Shown: positions 23,589 through 33,912 of the stretch, piece by piece | Layout of the letters: each line of letters opens with the position of its first letter | How positions within the stretch are numbered: position 1 is the first letter of the stretch | Source of the DNA: Flavobacterium fluvii | GTDB lineage: Bacteria > Bacteroidota > Bacteroidia > Flavobacteriales > Flavobacteriaceae | Direction: 5' to 3' | DNA length: 64,000 nucleotides | Assembly: GCF_900129545.1 (NCBI RefSeq) | Contig: NZ_FQWB01000007.1 | Coordinates: 1 to 64,000, forward strand | Notes under the pieces: model-generated | Seen by the model: the letters and a program-made list of their open reading frames with translations, nothing else | The model's database searches: none | What the model was told of the DNA's origin: nothing | Position numbers and translations under genes: made by a program

Positions 23589-25673
23589 ATGCGACAAATA
23601 TCTTCCGGCGTTTTCCTTTATCTCCTATTCCTTTTGTATTGTCATTCTGTTTCAGGACAGGTAAAAAACGACACTATTGGACTTTCGGAATTGATTGTCA
23701 AAAGTTTACCCATCCAGAATTCCATTCAAAATTTGGCGGCATCAGTTTCCATTGTCACGGAAAAAGAAATCAAGCAAGCCGACGGAGTAATTCTTACCTC
23801 AATTCTCAACAAAGTTCCCGGAGTTTATATGCAACAAGGCAGCTTGAATACCAATAAAATTACCATTAGAGGCATTGGTTCAAGATCACAATACAGCACC
23901 ACTCGCATCAAGGCCTATTTTGAAGAAATTCCGCTTACCAGTGCCGAAGGGGAAACCACATTGGAAGATATTGATTTAGAAGCCATAGATGGCATTGAAA
24001 TCATAAAAGGCCCCAATTCAACTGGATTTGGAGCTGGACTTGGAGGCGTAATCAATCTACAGGCAAATAAAACCCCCAATGAAAATTCTTTTGTAAAAAC
24101 AGGCACCACCATAGGAAGTTTCGAGCTACTAAAACAGGTATTATCTGCTGGATACAGTGATGAAAAATCAAATTTTTACACCAATTACAGTACACTACAA
24201 AATGAAGGCTACCGATCCAATAGCAGCTATGATCGCAAGTCGTTCAACTTGTTTGGAAAACAACATCTTTCCAAGAATGGCATCCTTTCCCTTTTCGCAA
24301 TCGGCACCCGACTGAAATCTTATATTCCTAGTTCTCTCAGTGAAAATAACTACATCAATTCTCCTCAAAAAGCTGCAGCAACTTGGGAAGCTGCCAAAGG
24401 GTTTGAATCGTATGACAAAGCCTTGATTGGATTGGGGTATCAACATCATTTCTCTGAAAATTGGTCTTTGAACACAAGTATTGCCACTTCATTCAAAAAC
24501 GGATATGAAGCCCGCCCTTTTGATATCTTGGAAGACAAAAGCGGTTCTTTCAACTTTAGATCCAAAATCAACCATACAACCAACTTTTTTTCAATTCCTG
24601 CCACTTTTAGCATTGGGATTGAATCCATAACAGAAAATTATGACTTTTCGCTTTATAAAAATTTATATCAATCACAACCGGGACAAGGAAGCATTCAGGG
24701 TGAGCGTTTTAGCGAAATCAACCAAAAAAGAAACAATTCAAATGCCTTTGTGCAAATGAACATACAACTTCTAAAAAAACTGTACCTGGAATCCGGCCTC
24801 GCTTACAACTCCACCAATTATGAGCAAAATGATGTTCTTATCGAAAATAAAACAGACGAAAAGAATTATACTTTTGGATCGATTTGGTCACCTCGCCTGG
24901 GTCTTTCCTATAAATTATCCACTGGAAAAAATATGTTTGCTTCCATAAGCAAAGGTTTTTCAACACCTACCGTTGCCGAAACCTTGACGCCAGAAGGGCA
25001 AATCAACACGGATTTAAAACCAGAAACAGGAATTAATTATGAAGTGGGTTTCAAAGGCAATTTCCTGAATTCCAAACTCTATACGGAACTGGTATTTTAT
25101 GATTTAGAGGTAGAAAATTTATTGGTCGCCCGTCGCATTGCCGATGACCAATATATGGGAATCAATGCCGGGAAAAGTTCCCATCGAGGTATCGAATTCT
25201 TGGTGAATTACAAATGGATTCCTAATTCAAACCTCCAACTTCGTCCCTACTTTTCCGGGACGATAAATGATTTCAAGTTTACTGACTTTGTAGATAAAAA
25301 CAACGATTTTTCAGGAAACAAGCTTCCCGCCGTACCCAATGTTCAATTGAATTCAGGGTTTGATTTGAGTACTGATTTTGGCCTGAACATCAACGCCAAC
25401 TACGGCTTTTTTGGCAAGATGCCAATGGATGATGCCAATTCAAAATACACCAAAAGCTACCAATTATTCGATGCAAAAGTAGCCTATGCTTTTGTTGTTC
25501 TAAAAAAATTAAAAACAGAAATAAATACTGGAATGCAAAACATCTTGAACGAAAAATATTCGTCCAGTATTTTGCCCAATGCAGTTGGTGTTGGAACCGC
25601 TCCTCCCCGTTATTATTATCCCGGAAACCCAAGGAATTTCTATGGTGGATTTCAGCTAACTTATTTATTTTAA
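23589..25673 (+). CDS. TonB-dependent outer membrane receptor
   Basis: The 694-residue protein has a signal peptide (about 1-23), a plug domain (LAASVSIVTEKEIKQADGVI, ILNKVPGVYMQQG, ITIRGIGSRSQYSTTRIKAY, IEIIKGPNSTGFGAGLGGVINLQ) and a 22-strand-type barrel with a final FQLTYLF. It lacks the CarboxypepD-reg domain and SusC signature, and no SusD follows, so it is of the siderophore or cofactor receptor type rather than SusC. It follows the XRE-cupin regulator by 25 bases. The ligand is not evident. Confidence 0.9.
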   Translation: MRQISSGVFLYLLFLLYCHSVSGQVKNDTIGLSELIVKSLPIQNSIQNLAASVSIVTEKEIKQADGVILTSILNKVPGVYMQQGSLNTNKITIRGIGSRSQYSTTRIKAYFEEIPLTSAEGETTLEDIDLEAIDGIEIIKGPNSTGFGAGLGGVINLQANKTPNENSFVKTGTTIGSFELLKQVLSAGYSDEKSNFYTNYSTLQNEGYRSNSSYDRKSFNLFGKQHLSKNGILSLFAIGTRLKSYIPSSLSENNYINSPQKAAATWEAAKGFESYDKALIGLGYQHHFSENWSLNTSIATSFKNGYEARPFDILEDKSGSFNFRSKINHTTNFFSIPATFSIGIESITENYDFSLYKNLYQSQPGQGSIQGERFSEINQKRNNSNAFVQMNIQLLKKLYLESGLAYNSTNYEQNDVLIENKTDEKNYTFGSIWSPRLGLSYKLSTGKNMFASISKGFSTPTVAETLTPEGQINTDLKPETGINYEVGFKGNFLNSKLYTELVFYDLEVENLLVARRIADDQYMGINAGKSSHRGIEFLVNYKWIPNSNLQLRPYFSGTINDFKFTDFVDKNNDFSGNKLPAVPNVQLNSGFDLSTDFGLNINANYGFFGKMPMDDANSKYTKSYQLFDAKVAYAFVVLKKLKTEINTGMQNILNEKYSSSILPNAVGVGTAPPRYYYPGNPRNFYGGFQLTYLF

Positions 25674-25731
25674 AACCATCCCTAAACACTACTAAAGGCT
25701 TGAAATACTTTAATTAACAATGCAATACCAA

Positions 25732-27030
25732 CTAAAGTAAATTCTTTCTATTGTCAAAAAAATGAATTGGCTTTCTGCTCATTGGATTATAAATCAATGC
25801 CTGCAACTCTTCTTTGGTGGTAAATTCAATTTTTGGAGTCACTCTCAATTTGGCCCTGAAATGGTCTTTTATTTTATGCAAAATAGATTCTGATTCCTGT
25901 TTTACGGCAATCTTGATTACGATTTCATCCGTTCCCAGTTCATTGGTAGAAATTACGATGATGTAATTTTCTATAGTGTCGAAATCGTTCAAAATATCAA
26001 TCATTGCCGGCGGATACAAGGTAGTTCCCTTGTACTTTATCATTTGCTGTTTTCTACCAACAACTGGACCAACACGCAACGTATTACGCCCGCAAGCACA
26101 CGGAGTTGTATGCAATTGTACAATGTCTCCCGTTTTAAAACGTACCAATGGCATGGCTTCAATTCCCAAAGTGGTAAAAGTCAATTCACCCGATTCCCCC
26201 TCTTTTACGGGTTGGTTGTTTTCATCCAAAACTTCAACTATAATCAATTCGGGATGATGATGACCACCTATTGAATGCTCACATTCCGTAAATGCCGTGC
26301 TCATTTCGGTCGAAGCATAAGTCGAAAACAACTTGATATTCCATTTGTCGGTGATTTTTTTGGACAAAACGGTCATCGAAAAATCCTGGTTTCTAAGGGA
26401 TTCACCAATGCAAATTGCTCCTTTTATACCAGAGTTGTTGTAATCAATATTGTTTGTTTCGGCATATTCAATCAGTTTTAGCAAAAAAGATGGAACCGTG
26501 ATTAAATAAGTAGGCTTGTATTTCAAAATAGAATCCCACTGCAATTCCGGAATTCCGGCACCCACACGAATTACGCCTACTTTCATTTTTCGCAATCCCA
26601 AGAAATAGGCTAAACCGGCCATAAACCTCCTGTCGATTGTGGTCATCAACTGCACGATGTCGCCTTCTTTAATTCCGGCGCAATCAAACGAAATTGCTTC
26701 GTTATAAGCCAATCGGTCTAAATCTTTATCGGTCAAACCAAAGGTTACGGGATCTCCCAATGTACCGGAGGTCGTGGCATAATCTATAATTTTGTTGGCT
26801 GGCACACACAGAAAATCATCGTTGTATTTTTGCAAATCTTCCTTGGTTGTCACCGGCAAATACTGCAAATCCTCAATTGTCTTGATACTGTTGACATCTA
26901 TTTTTTCTTTAGAAAAAAGTCTTTTATAAAAAGGAGAATTTTGATTGACATAACTCAAAACTTCCAAAAGTTTTTGCTCTTGTAATGCCTTAATTTCTGA
27001 TGCAGCAGCTTTTTCTATTGGGGGAATCAT
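25732..27030 (-). CDS. PaaK-like aryl-CoA ligase of the flexirubin cluster
   Basis: The 432-residue protein of the phenylacetate-CoA ligase group has the ATP loop TTSGTLGDPV, the adenylation motif YASTEMS, RFKTGDIV and the C-terminal VGRKQQMIKYKGTTLYPPA. A CACGR pair of cysteines near residue 315 may bind zinc, as in PaaK. It probably activates 4-coumarate made by the tyrosine ammonia-lyase at the other end of the cluster, giving the aryl starter for the polyene chain. It is the last gene of the 31-kb minus-strand run, overlapping the C45 gene by four bases. Confidence 0.85.
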   Translation of the reverse strand: MIPPIEKAAASEIKALQEQKLLEVLSYVNQNSPFYKRLFSKEKIDVNSIKTIEDLQYLPVTTKEDLQKYNDDFLCVPANKIIDYATTSGTLGDPVTFGLTDKDLDRLAYNEAISFDCAGIKEGDIVQLMTTIDRRFMAGLAYFLGLRKMKVGVIRVGAGIPELQWDSILKYKPTYLITVPSFLLKLIEYAETNNIDYNNSGIKGAICIGESLRNQDFSMTVLSKKITDKWNIKLFSTYASTEMSTAFTECEHSIGGHHHPELIIVEVLDENNQPVKEGESGELTFTTLGIEAMPLVRFKTGDIVQLHTTPCACGRNTLRVGPVVGRKQQMIKYKGTTLYPPAMIDILNDFDTIENYIIVISTNELGTDEIVIKIAVKQESESILHKIKDHFRAKLRVTPKIEFTTKEELQALIYNPMSRKPIHFFDNRKNLL

Positions 27031-28703
27031 GATAATTTTCTTTTAATTTTCTTTAAATACTTTTGTATTTCTTCTTTTTTGGGAAGGGTCGTGATTTCTT
27101 TGGACAACGCTTTCTCAAAATGTTTTTGGGCCAATTGGTATGATTTTTTTTGATAATAATACAATCCAATTTTATAATGAACCACCCAATAATCAGGATT
27201 CAAAGATTGGTATTTTTCAACAAAATCTATGGGTAAATCCTTTTTATTTTCTCTAAAAGCATCCATCTTTCGGTCTTCAATCCTGAATTTTTCATAATTG
27301 GCATATTCGGTGGTTTCCAAAAAAGCATCTTTCGGAATGTTTGATTTTTCTACCTGTAATGAAACAATGGAATCTTTGGCACTCCTCTTTTCGAAGACTT
27401 TATTCAAATCATAACATACAAATTCGCCCAATTGATAAGGATTTGAAGAAATCCAAACCAAGCGTTCTTTGGGTTTGAAAATAATTGCATGATGTGCCAT
27501 AAGCTGATTCAGGGCTTTTTCATTGCCATAACCCAAAGCCAAATTACTCAAGCCTTCCTTGTTTCGAAGAATGTCGGCCGCAATTTGAGGATTTATTTTG
27601 GGGTTTGCATCAAATAATTGTTCCATTCTATCAAAACGGTATTTGGAATGACTGTTTTCTATTTGAAGCTGATTATTTTTCTCGTTTTTTAATTCCGTGC
27701 TTTGAAAATGATTGGAACAGATCAATTGGTTGCTGTTTGGAACTTCATAAACGCCAAAATTATGTGGCGTAACTTCAATTATAATTGCCTTTCCATCATT
27801 GGCACTGCCCACCATTATTGATTCCGAGACAAAAACCTTTCGTTTTTTGGCAATAGCGATGGCTTCGTCAAGAGTCGCCGCATATTGCAAAATCTCTCTT
27901 GTCAGAATTGAAATTGGAGTTTTTGCCACCAACGGAATTCTTGATTTTGCCGCATTTATGGTCACGGTCAAGCCTTCCCTATTCATTCCGGAAACGGCAC
28001 CAATCATTCCTGCCCATGTCACCATCATGAAAGGATGCCCTTCTTTCGGATTGATGAAGGCAACGATTTTATCTTTGGCAAAATCATCGCCCGCATAAAA
28101 ATCGAAATTGCGTCCCAAAATCAAGTTTCCGTCTTCGGATTTTTCGCCCCAAGCAGCAAATGAGGAACAACCCACCAACATCAAATCCTGTAAGGCGTGA
28201 CCAATATCGTGGGCGCCATGCAAATACAAACTCCTCAAATAGCGCGGTGCAATGTTGTCAAAATCGTGCGAACTGTATTCTGAAACCCCATATATTTCGG
28301 TTTTGTATTCTTCGGGAACGTTGAGATAAAGTTTCCTTCCGTACCATTTCAGAAAAGTCTTGAGTGTGTTTTGTTTGAATTTTGAAGGCAACATCTCATT
28401 TATTTTACCAAAGAAAACTTTTTGCTGCTTCTTTAACAATGAATCAGTCAAACTTCCTGTAGCCAAGCCCCTTTCGAGCGGATCACCTTCCACATAAAGC
28501 TCCCAGAGGTTTTGCTTGTTTTTCAACATAAAATTATTTCCCGTGGAAAAAGCAGTTTTCGATTGTTTGTTTACAACTGGAATTGCCTTGTTGTAACCCT
28601 CCAATTGAGGTTGATCGTGTAATGATTTTGAAATACCGCAAGAAACGATTGTCAGGAAAAAAAAGGATAAAAACAGGAACTGAAAAAGTGATTTCATATT
28701 CAA
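27027..28703 (-). CDS. C45 family autoproteolytic acyltransferase/hydrolase lipoprotein
   Basis: The 558-residue lipoprotein (lipobox IVSC, Cys22) has an N-terminal-nucleophile hydrolase domain of the C45 (acyl-CoA:6-aminopenicillanate acyltransferase) family. The likely self-cleavage site and nucleophile is Cys179 in MLVGCSSFAAWG, followed by NLILGRNFDF and GMNREGLTVTINA. The last 80 residues resemble a TPR unit (YQLAQKHFEKALSKE). Homologues are regular members of flexirubin clusters. As a periplasmic Ntn acyltransferase it could join the aryl polyene acid to the dialkylresorcinol, but this has not been shown to my knowledge. Confidence 0.8.
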   Translation of the reverse strand: MNMKSLFQFLFLSFFFLTIVSCGISKSLHDQPQLEGYNKAIPVVNKQSKTAFSTGNNFMLKNKQNLWELYVEGDPLERGLATGSLTDSLLKKQQKVFFGKINEMLPSKFKQNTLKTFLKWYGRKLYLNVPEEYKTEIYGVSEYSSHDFDNIAPRYLRSLYLHGAHDIGHALQDLMLVGCSSFAAWGEKSEDGNLILGRNFDFYAGDDFAKDKIVAFINPKEGHPFMMVTWAGMIGAVSGMNREGLTVTINAAKSRIPLVAKTPISILTREILQYAATLDEAIAIAKKRKVFVSESIMVGSANDGKAIIIEVTPHNFGVYEVPNSNQLICSNHFQSTELKNEKNNQLQIENSHSKYRFDRMEQLFDANPKINPQIAADILRNKEGLSNLALGYGNEKALNQLMAHHAIIFKPKERLVWISSNPYQLGEFVCYDLNKVFEKRSAKDSIVSLQVEKSNIPKDAFLETTEYANYEKFRIEDRKMDAFRENKKDLPIDFVEKYQSLNPDYWVVHYKIGLYYYQKKSYQLAQKHFEKALSKEITTLPKKEEIQKYLKKIKRKLS

Positions 28704-28711
28704 ATATCTTA

Positions 28712-30229
28712 TTATTTTTCTGAGAATTGATTGATTTTATTGACCAAATATTCTTTTCCTATAATTTCAGAACAAGTCACCACTGCGCCAATCGTCACAC
28801 CCAAAACGCCATGCATATTGATGCTTTGGCCTGTCAAATATAAATTATCCAGTTTGGTTTTTGAAGCAATGAACGTTTTCATCGGATTGTTGGAATCTTT
28901 CACGTAACCATACATGTTGCCGTTGTAACCGCCAATATAATCCCTGTAGGACAATGGCGTTGAACTATGTACTGACTGGATACAATCTCTAATTCCCGGA
29001 AATTTGAATTCAATTTCTTGAAGAAATTTTTCTGTTTTCTTGATTTTAAATGCTTCGTAGCTCTCTCCTCTATCCGATTCTTCGGCAGTAGTGTTGAATG
29101 TTTGTTCCCACACTTTTAAATCCTCATATTTCATGTAAGTGATAAACGTCATGCCCTCGGCCCAAACTTCAGTGTTTTTTGAAGTGTTCATCGAAGCCAT
29201 AAATGCTTTTGGCCAAGATTCATCATCATATTCGTGGGCAGTCCAGACTTCTTCACTATTCTTGAAATGATAATAATTGTGATTTAGGTATTTGAAAGTT
29301 TTAGGTTTGAAAACCACGTACAAACTAAAAGCTGAAATCCCTCCCTCCAAACTCTCGATTCGATTGTAAAACGATTTCCTGAATTTGTCCACTCCGGCCA
29401 TTTGCAATGTTGCTTTTGGGTCAACATTAGAAATAAAAATGTTGGCCAAAATTTCTGTTCCATCTTTCATTTTTACAGCAGAAACTGCGTTGTCTTCTAC
29501 TTCAAATTGTACAACTTCCTTGTATTTGTAAATTTCTCCCCCGTATTTTTTGAGTTGTTTTATCAACTGTTTCGTAATTTGACTTCCTCCATTTATGCAA
29601 CGCCAAGCACTTTGAATATAGGAATTAACGGATAATGCGTGGACATAAAAAGGTGATTTGTCGACTCCGGCATAAAGAAAATTAGACCCTGCCAGAACCG
29701 CTCTTAATTTCTTGTTTGGGATTAGTTCGTCAATATATTGTTTGGCATTTATACCCAGTATTTCACTGTCGTATTTCCCCTCCCACTCCAAATTATACAA
29801 AGGGAAAGAACTGCAGGTTTTGGCAACCTCTTGGCAATATTTCTGAATGGTTTCCTGCTCTTCGGGAAAAAACTTCACTAACTGATTGACAAAATTGTCG
29901 TAGCCTTGGGCATGGGGATATTCTTGGGAGTCATCTTCAAAAGAGATGATGTCGAAACCGTCTTCATCCATTTTTTGAAGTTTCAAATCGTCCATGATGC
30001 CTAAATATTTGAAATATTTATTCAAATTTTGACCTTCGCTCAACCCCCCTATGTAATGAATTCCCGTATCGAAAATGGTTTTATCGCGTACAAAAGTTTG
30101 GAGGTTTCCTCCAAATTGATTATTTTTTTCGAGCACGCAAACACTATAACCTTCTTTGGCCAAAATAATACCCGAAGCCAGTCCTCCTAGACCACTTCCT
30201 ACAATGACAACGTCATATTGTTTTTTCAT
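28712..30229 (-). CDS. phytoene desaturase-like NAD(P)/FAD oxidoreductase
   Basis: The 505-residue flavoprotein has an N-terminal Rossmann dinucleotide site (VVIVGSGLGGLASGIILAKEG ... VLEKN) and the CrtI-type C-terminal segment (YLTGQSINMHGVLGVTIGAVVT). CrtI/retinol saturase-like enzymes add or remove double bonds in polyenes. In this cluster it could introduce or reduce a double bond of the polyene or of a DAR precursor. It overlaps the MMPL gene by four bases. Confidence 0.85.
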   Translation of the reverse strand: MKKQYDVVIVGSGLGGLASGIILAKEGYSVCVLEKNNQFGGNLQTFVRDKTIFDTGIHYIGGLSEGQNLNKYFKYLGIMDDLKLQKMDEDGFDIISFEDDSQEYPHAQGYDNFVNQLVKFFPEEQETIQKYCQEVAKTCSSFPLYNLEWEGKYDSEILGINAKQYIDELIPNKKLRAVLAGSNFLYAGVDKSPFYVHALSVNSYIQSAWRCINGGSQITKQLIKQLKKYGGEIYKYKEVVQFEVEDNAVSAVKMKDGTEILANIFISNVDPKATLQMAGVDKFRKSFYNRIESLEGGISAFSLYVVFKPKTFKYLNHNYYHFKNSEEVWTAHEYDDESWPKAFMASMNTSKNTEVWAEGMTFITYMKYEDLKVWEQTFNTTAEESDRGESYEAFKIKKTEKFLQEIEFKFPGIRDCIQSVHSSTPLSYRDYIGGYNGNMYGYVKDSNNPMKTFIASKTKLDNLYLTGQSINMHGVLGVTIGAVVTCSEIIGKEYLVNKINQFSEK

Positions 30230-33200
30230 GGTCTTTTTTTCTTTAAAACAATTAAATTTTCACTTTCAATCTCAATATCAAAACCTAATGATGCTATAAC
30301 TTCTTTTAGATTAGACGAATTTACTAAAATAACGGTGTTCGCCAACTCACTTATTTCTATGCCTACCTCCTGTTTATCGTCAGAAATCAGTACAACCTCA
30401 TAGTTCTTCTTTTCAAAATTTTTCCTGTTTTCCAAATAATGAATCGTTCTTTTCCGAACTATGTAATTTGTTTTGGCAACCGCTCTTTTTTCTTCATCGG
30501 CAATAAAAGAATCAATTTTTCTTTGTGATTCCTGCAGCGAAAGCAACACGTCCAATTGACCGTAATCATTGGACAAATGCAAAATTTTTGCCTTTGGAGA
30601 AATCACCGAAACCAATTCATGATATAATTCTAAATGTTGGTCAAAATCTCTCTTTACATCCCTGACAACTTCAGGTTCTTTATAATCAAAACTGTTGAGA
30701 ATCATTTTCTTGAAATAGCTTGGTCCTTCCAACTCCTCACGCATTTTTTTGAAATGGGCTTTGAAAAAAGCACTCATTTTCTTTGTTCGCTCGGAATATT
30801 CTTTGCCAAAAGCAGCATCATTTACAGGAATCCTGTCCAATATTTCCACCGTGGTTCTCCCACCATTGATTACGAAATCCCCTTTTGGCAATACTTCGGA
30901 ATAACCATGAATGACAACGGGAACAATATCCAACTGCAGTTGTTCCGCCAAATAAAAAGCTCCTTTGTGAAAACGTTTAATAGAATTGTCCGAAGAACGG
31001 GTTCCCTCGGGAAAAACCATCAATGAAAATCCCTGGTCAACTTTGGCTTTCAAATGTTCAACTCCATTATCAATTCCGTTGGAAACCGGATAAAATCCCG
31101 CCAGACGAACGCCAGCACCAAAAATAGGCGAATTATAAACCCAATCACTAACCAAAAATATGATTTTTGGACTTAACATTCCAACCGCCAAAATATCCAA
31201 AAACGAAGTGTGGTTTGCAATGATTACAGCTGGTTTTTCAAAAGTTTCTTTTTGGACATTAATTATTTTTCGTTTAATCGACGGATAAGACATCAACACC
31301 GATTGCATGAATTTAGACATTAAAAAATGAAATGCCATCTCCTTTCTTTTTCTGGAAACAGGAATAATCTTCATTAAACCAACGCTGATGATCGACAGCA
31401 GGAAACCTCCCAATCCGTAATATGTAAAGGAAAGAATCGAATGCAACAATCTTTTGATTTCGAAAGGCGCTTTTCCGTTTTTGGGTCTATTGGACAAAAA
31501 TAATTTGAATAAAATTGGATAGAAAATAAACGTAATTATCAAGGCTGCAAAAACCCCAATCAGCGAAACCGAAGAAATGGAAATCAATGCCGGATGTTTC
31601 GCAAAAATCAAGGCTCCAATTCCTAAAATGGTTGTTATGGCGGCCAAAATTATGGAGGTTCGATAAATCGCAATTTCGTTTTTCCCGTTGGTATATTCTT
31701 TTTGCAAGGCACTGGTCATAAAAATACTGAAATCAACGCCGTGACCAAAAATTAAAGTACAAACAATCACGCTAAAAATATTCAACTGAATATTGAAAAT
31801 GCCCATAATTCCAGCCGTAACGACTCCAGTAATGACAATGGGAATGCAACTGATAATGACCAATTCTATTCTCCTGAAAAAGAAAAACAAGATAAGAATC
31901 ACGGCTATAAAAGAATAATTGACCAAGGTATTGAACTCGGTTTTGAGCTGGCCAAGAAAGGTTTCGTTCATTTGCTGTCTGTCGATAACCTTCAATTTGG
32001 CTTGGGACGACATCGATTTGACAAAAGTATCGCGTTGCTCGTTAGCCACTTTCACTAAAGTCGAAATCGTAAAAAAACCTTTTTTCTCGGTTACAAATTC
32101 CTGTAGCTGCAAAGCTTTTAGCTGCCCATATTCTTCAAAAGTCAGCGGTTGAAACTTCGTTTTCAAATGCTCGAAAAAAAGATGGTATGTCGATGGTTTA
32201 AAACCAAATTTTGAACCTTCAGAGACTAAATTTGATGTTAAAACCGTTTTCTTGTTTTCGTTCCAAAAGGAATTCCATTTATCAATTCTTTTTTGTTGCT
32301 CTTTTTCGGAAATCACGATGCCGCCAATGGAACTGTAACTTAGAATCTTCTGATTTTCTTTTTGTTTGGACAAGCTTGAAAATAGCTGGCTGTTGTTCTG
32401 TAAAACTTCTTCCAAGGAATTGCCGTAGGAAGCCAGATAGATTGATTTTGAAGTAATATTGGAACTTTCTTCCAATTCCTTTTCGGCAGCCCTAATTTCT
32501 TTTGGAACAAAATTCAATTGTGACAAATCGTTGTTGAAAACCACTTTATTGGAGGTGAAAAAACAAACAATCATGATGATGATGCAACTCCCGATCAGGA
32601 ATTTATTTTTATGAAAAGAGAAATCAGATACATTGTCGATAATATTCTTTTTGTGGGCACCATCTTCAGTTTTGGGATTGTACAAATGAGGAACAAAAAG
32701 CAACGAAAACACCGCCGAAGCCACTACAATAATTGCCGCAAAAATCCCTAAATCCTTCAAGGCTTCCGACTTTACGAAAAGCAGGCACAAAAAAGCGACA
32801 GCCGTTGTCGTGCTGCTCATGATCAAAGGCATCGTAATGTCCTTGTACAATGTTTTCACATCGCTGTTGTGTTTGTAATGCGTGAGAATATGCAGCGAAT
32901 AATCAATTGTTATCCCCAACAAAATGGAACCAATTCCCAATGAAATTGCCGAAATAGTTCCCTTTATAAAATACAATAACGCAATGGCGAAAAGTCCGCC
33001 AAAAACAGTGGGCAAAAAAACGATAAGTGGAATGTAAATGTTTCTGTAAAACAGGATTAAAATCAACATTAGTGCAATCATGGCAACCGAAGTCGTCATG
33101 ACAATATCGCTTTTAATCTGGTTGGCGTTGGCCACGGCTATAAGCGTGGAGCCAAAATAATTGGCTTCGGCTTTTGTTTTAAATTGCTGGTTTAAATGGT

Positions 33201-33909
33201 CTTTTATCGAATTGAGTTTGGCTACAAAAAAAGTGTTTTTTTCCGTTTCGCTCGAAGGTAAATTGGGCGTGATAAACAGAAGCAATTTTTTTTTGTCCTT
33301 GGTCATCACAAAACCGTTTTCCAATTGAAAGTCGTCGCCTATGTTGAGTTGTTGGAGTTTTTTCAATCCAATGAAAGAAATTCCCAATGGATCATTAAGT
33401 ATGAAATCTTTGGTAACAATTCCCGTTGGCGAAATTATGGTTTTGTAATTACCTGCAACAACAGCTGCAATGCTGTCTTTTTGCAATTTTCCCTGAATGG
33501 TTTCATAGTCTTTCTCGTCCAGAAATAACGGCAAATTGTTGTGTACAAAATCCATCGTTTCCTGAATGTTTTCCTCGTCAATTTTCCCCTGAATTGAAGT
33601 AATATAGGGTTTGCATTCCTTGGAAATGCTGTCTAGAAAAACTTGGGCATATTCGGCTAAATCCTCCGTGGTTCCATCTTTTTCGAGATGAATCGTGACG
33701 GTGATTTTATCGGCAAAATTCAATTGGTTCAACACCTTTGCCGTGACGTCGGATTTGTCGTTTGTCGGTATTAATTTGGTGATGTCTTCGCTAAATTTAA
33801 TTTTGGAAGCAAAGAACAGGAATATAAAAAGCATTCCAATAAACAATGCAACAGAAAGGAATTTCCTTCTATTCACAAAGGAATGAATGGCGAAAAAATA
33901 GTGGTGCAT
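30226..33909 (-). CDS. trifunctional MMPL transporter / lysophospholipid acyltransferase / SAM methyltransferase-like protein
   Basis: The 1227-residue fusion contains (1) an MMPL/RND transporter with a membrane helix at about 15-32, a periplasmic domain, two six-helix bundles and the GHGVDFSIF motif in the second bundle (about 1-800); (2) a PlsC-type acyltransferase with NHTSFLD (His near residue 898) and FPEGTRSS (about 880-1060); (3) a C-terminal domain of methyltransferase shape (about 1075-1227) whose first motif reads ILHLSNDYGQLD instead of the Gly-rich SAM loop, so it may be inactive. The same three-part architecture is known from Bacteroidota flexirubin clusters. It may acylate and flip, or export, pigment or its lipid anchor. 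Confidence 0.85.
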   Translation of the reverse strand: MHHYFFAIHSFVNRRKFLSVALFIGMLFIFLFFASKIKFSEDITKLIPTNDKSDVTAKVLNQLNFADKITVTIHLEKDGTTEDLAEYAQVFLDSISKECKPYITSIQGKIDEENIQETMDFVHNNLPLFLDEKDYETIQGKLQKDSIAAVVAGNYKTIISPTGIVTKDFILNDPLGISFIGLKKLQQLNIGDDFQLENGFVMTKDKKKLLLFITPNLPSSETEKNTFFVAKLNSIKDHLNQQFKTKAEANYFGSTLIAVANANQIKSDIVMTTSVAMIALMLILILFYRNIYIPLIVFLPTVFGGLFAIALLYFIKGTISAISLGIGSILLGITIDYSLHILTHYKHNSDVKTLYKDITMPLIMSSTTTAVAFLCLLFVKSEALKDLGIFAAIIVVASAVFSLLFVPHLYNPKTEDGAHKKNIIDNVSDFSFHKNKFLIGSCIIIMIVCFFTSNKVVFNNDLSQLNFVPKEIRAAEKELEESSNITSKSIYLASYGNSLEEVLQNNSQLFSSLSKQKENQKILSYSSIGGIVISEKEQQKRIDKWNSFWNENKKTVLTSNLVSEGSKFGFKPSTYHLFFEHLKTKFQPLTFEEYGQLKALQLQEFVTEKKGFFTISTLVKVANEQRDTFVKSMSSQAKLKVIDRQQMNETFLGQLKTEFNTLVNYSFIAVILILFFFFRRIELVIISCIPIVITGVVTAGIMGIFNIQLNIFSVIVCTLIFGHGVDFSIFMTSALQKEYTNGKNEIAIYRTSIILAAITTILGIGALIFAKHPALISISSVSLIGVFAALIITFIFYPILFKLFLSNRPKNGKAPFEIKRLLHSILSFTYYGLGGFLLSIISVGLMKIIPVSRKRKEMAFHFLMSKFMQSVLMSYPSIKRKIINVQKETFEKPAVIIANHTSFLDILAVGMLSPKIIFLVSDWVYNSPIFGAGVRLAGFYPVSNGIDNGVEHLKAKVDQGFSLMVFPEGTRSSDNSIKRFHKGAFYLAEQLQLDIVPVVIHGYSEVLPKGDFVINGGRTTVEILDRIPVNDAAFGKEYSERTKKMSAFFKAHFKKMREELEGPSYFKKMILNSFDYKEPEVVRDVKRDFDQHLELYHELVSVISPKAKILHLSNDYGQLDVLLSLQESQRKIDSFIADEEKRAVAKTNYIVRKRTIHYLENRKNFEKKNYEVVLISDDKQEVGIEISELANTVILVNSSNLKEVIASLGFDIEIESENLIVLKKKRP

Positions 33910-33912
33910 TCT

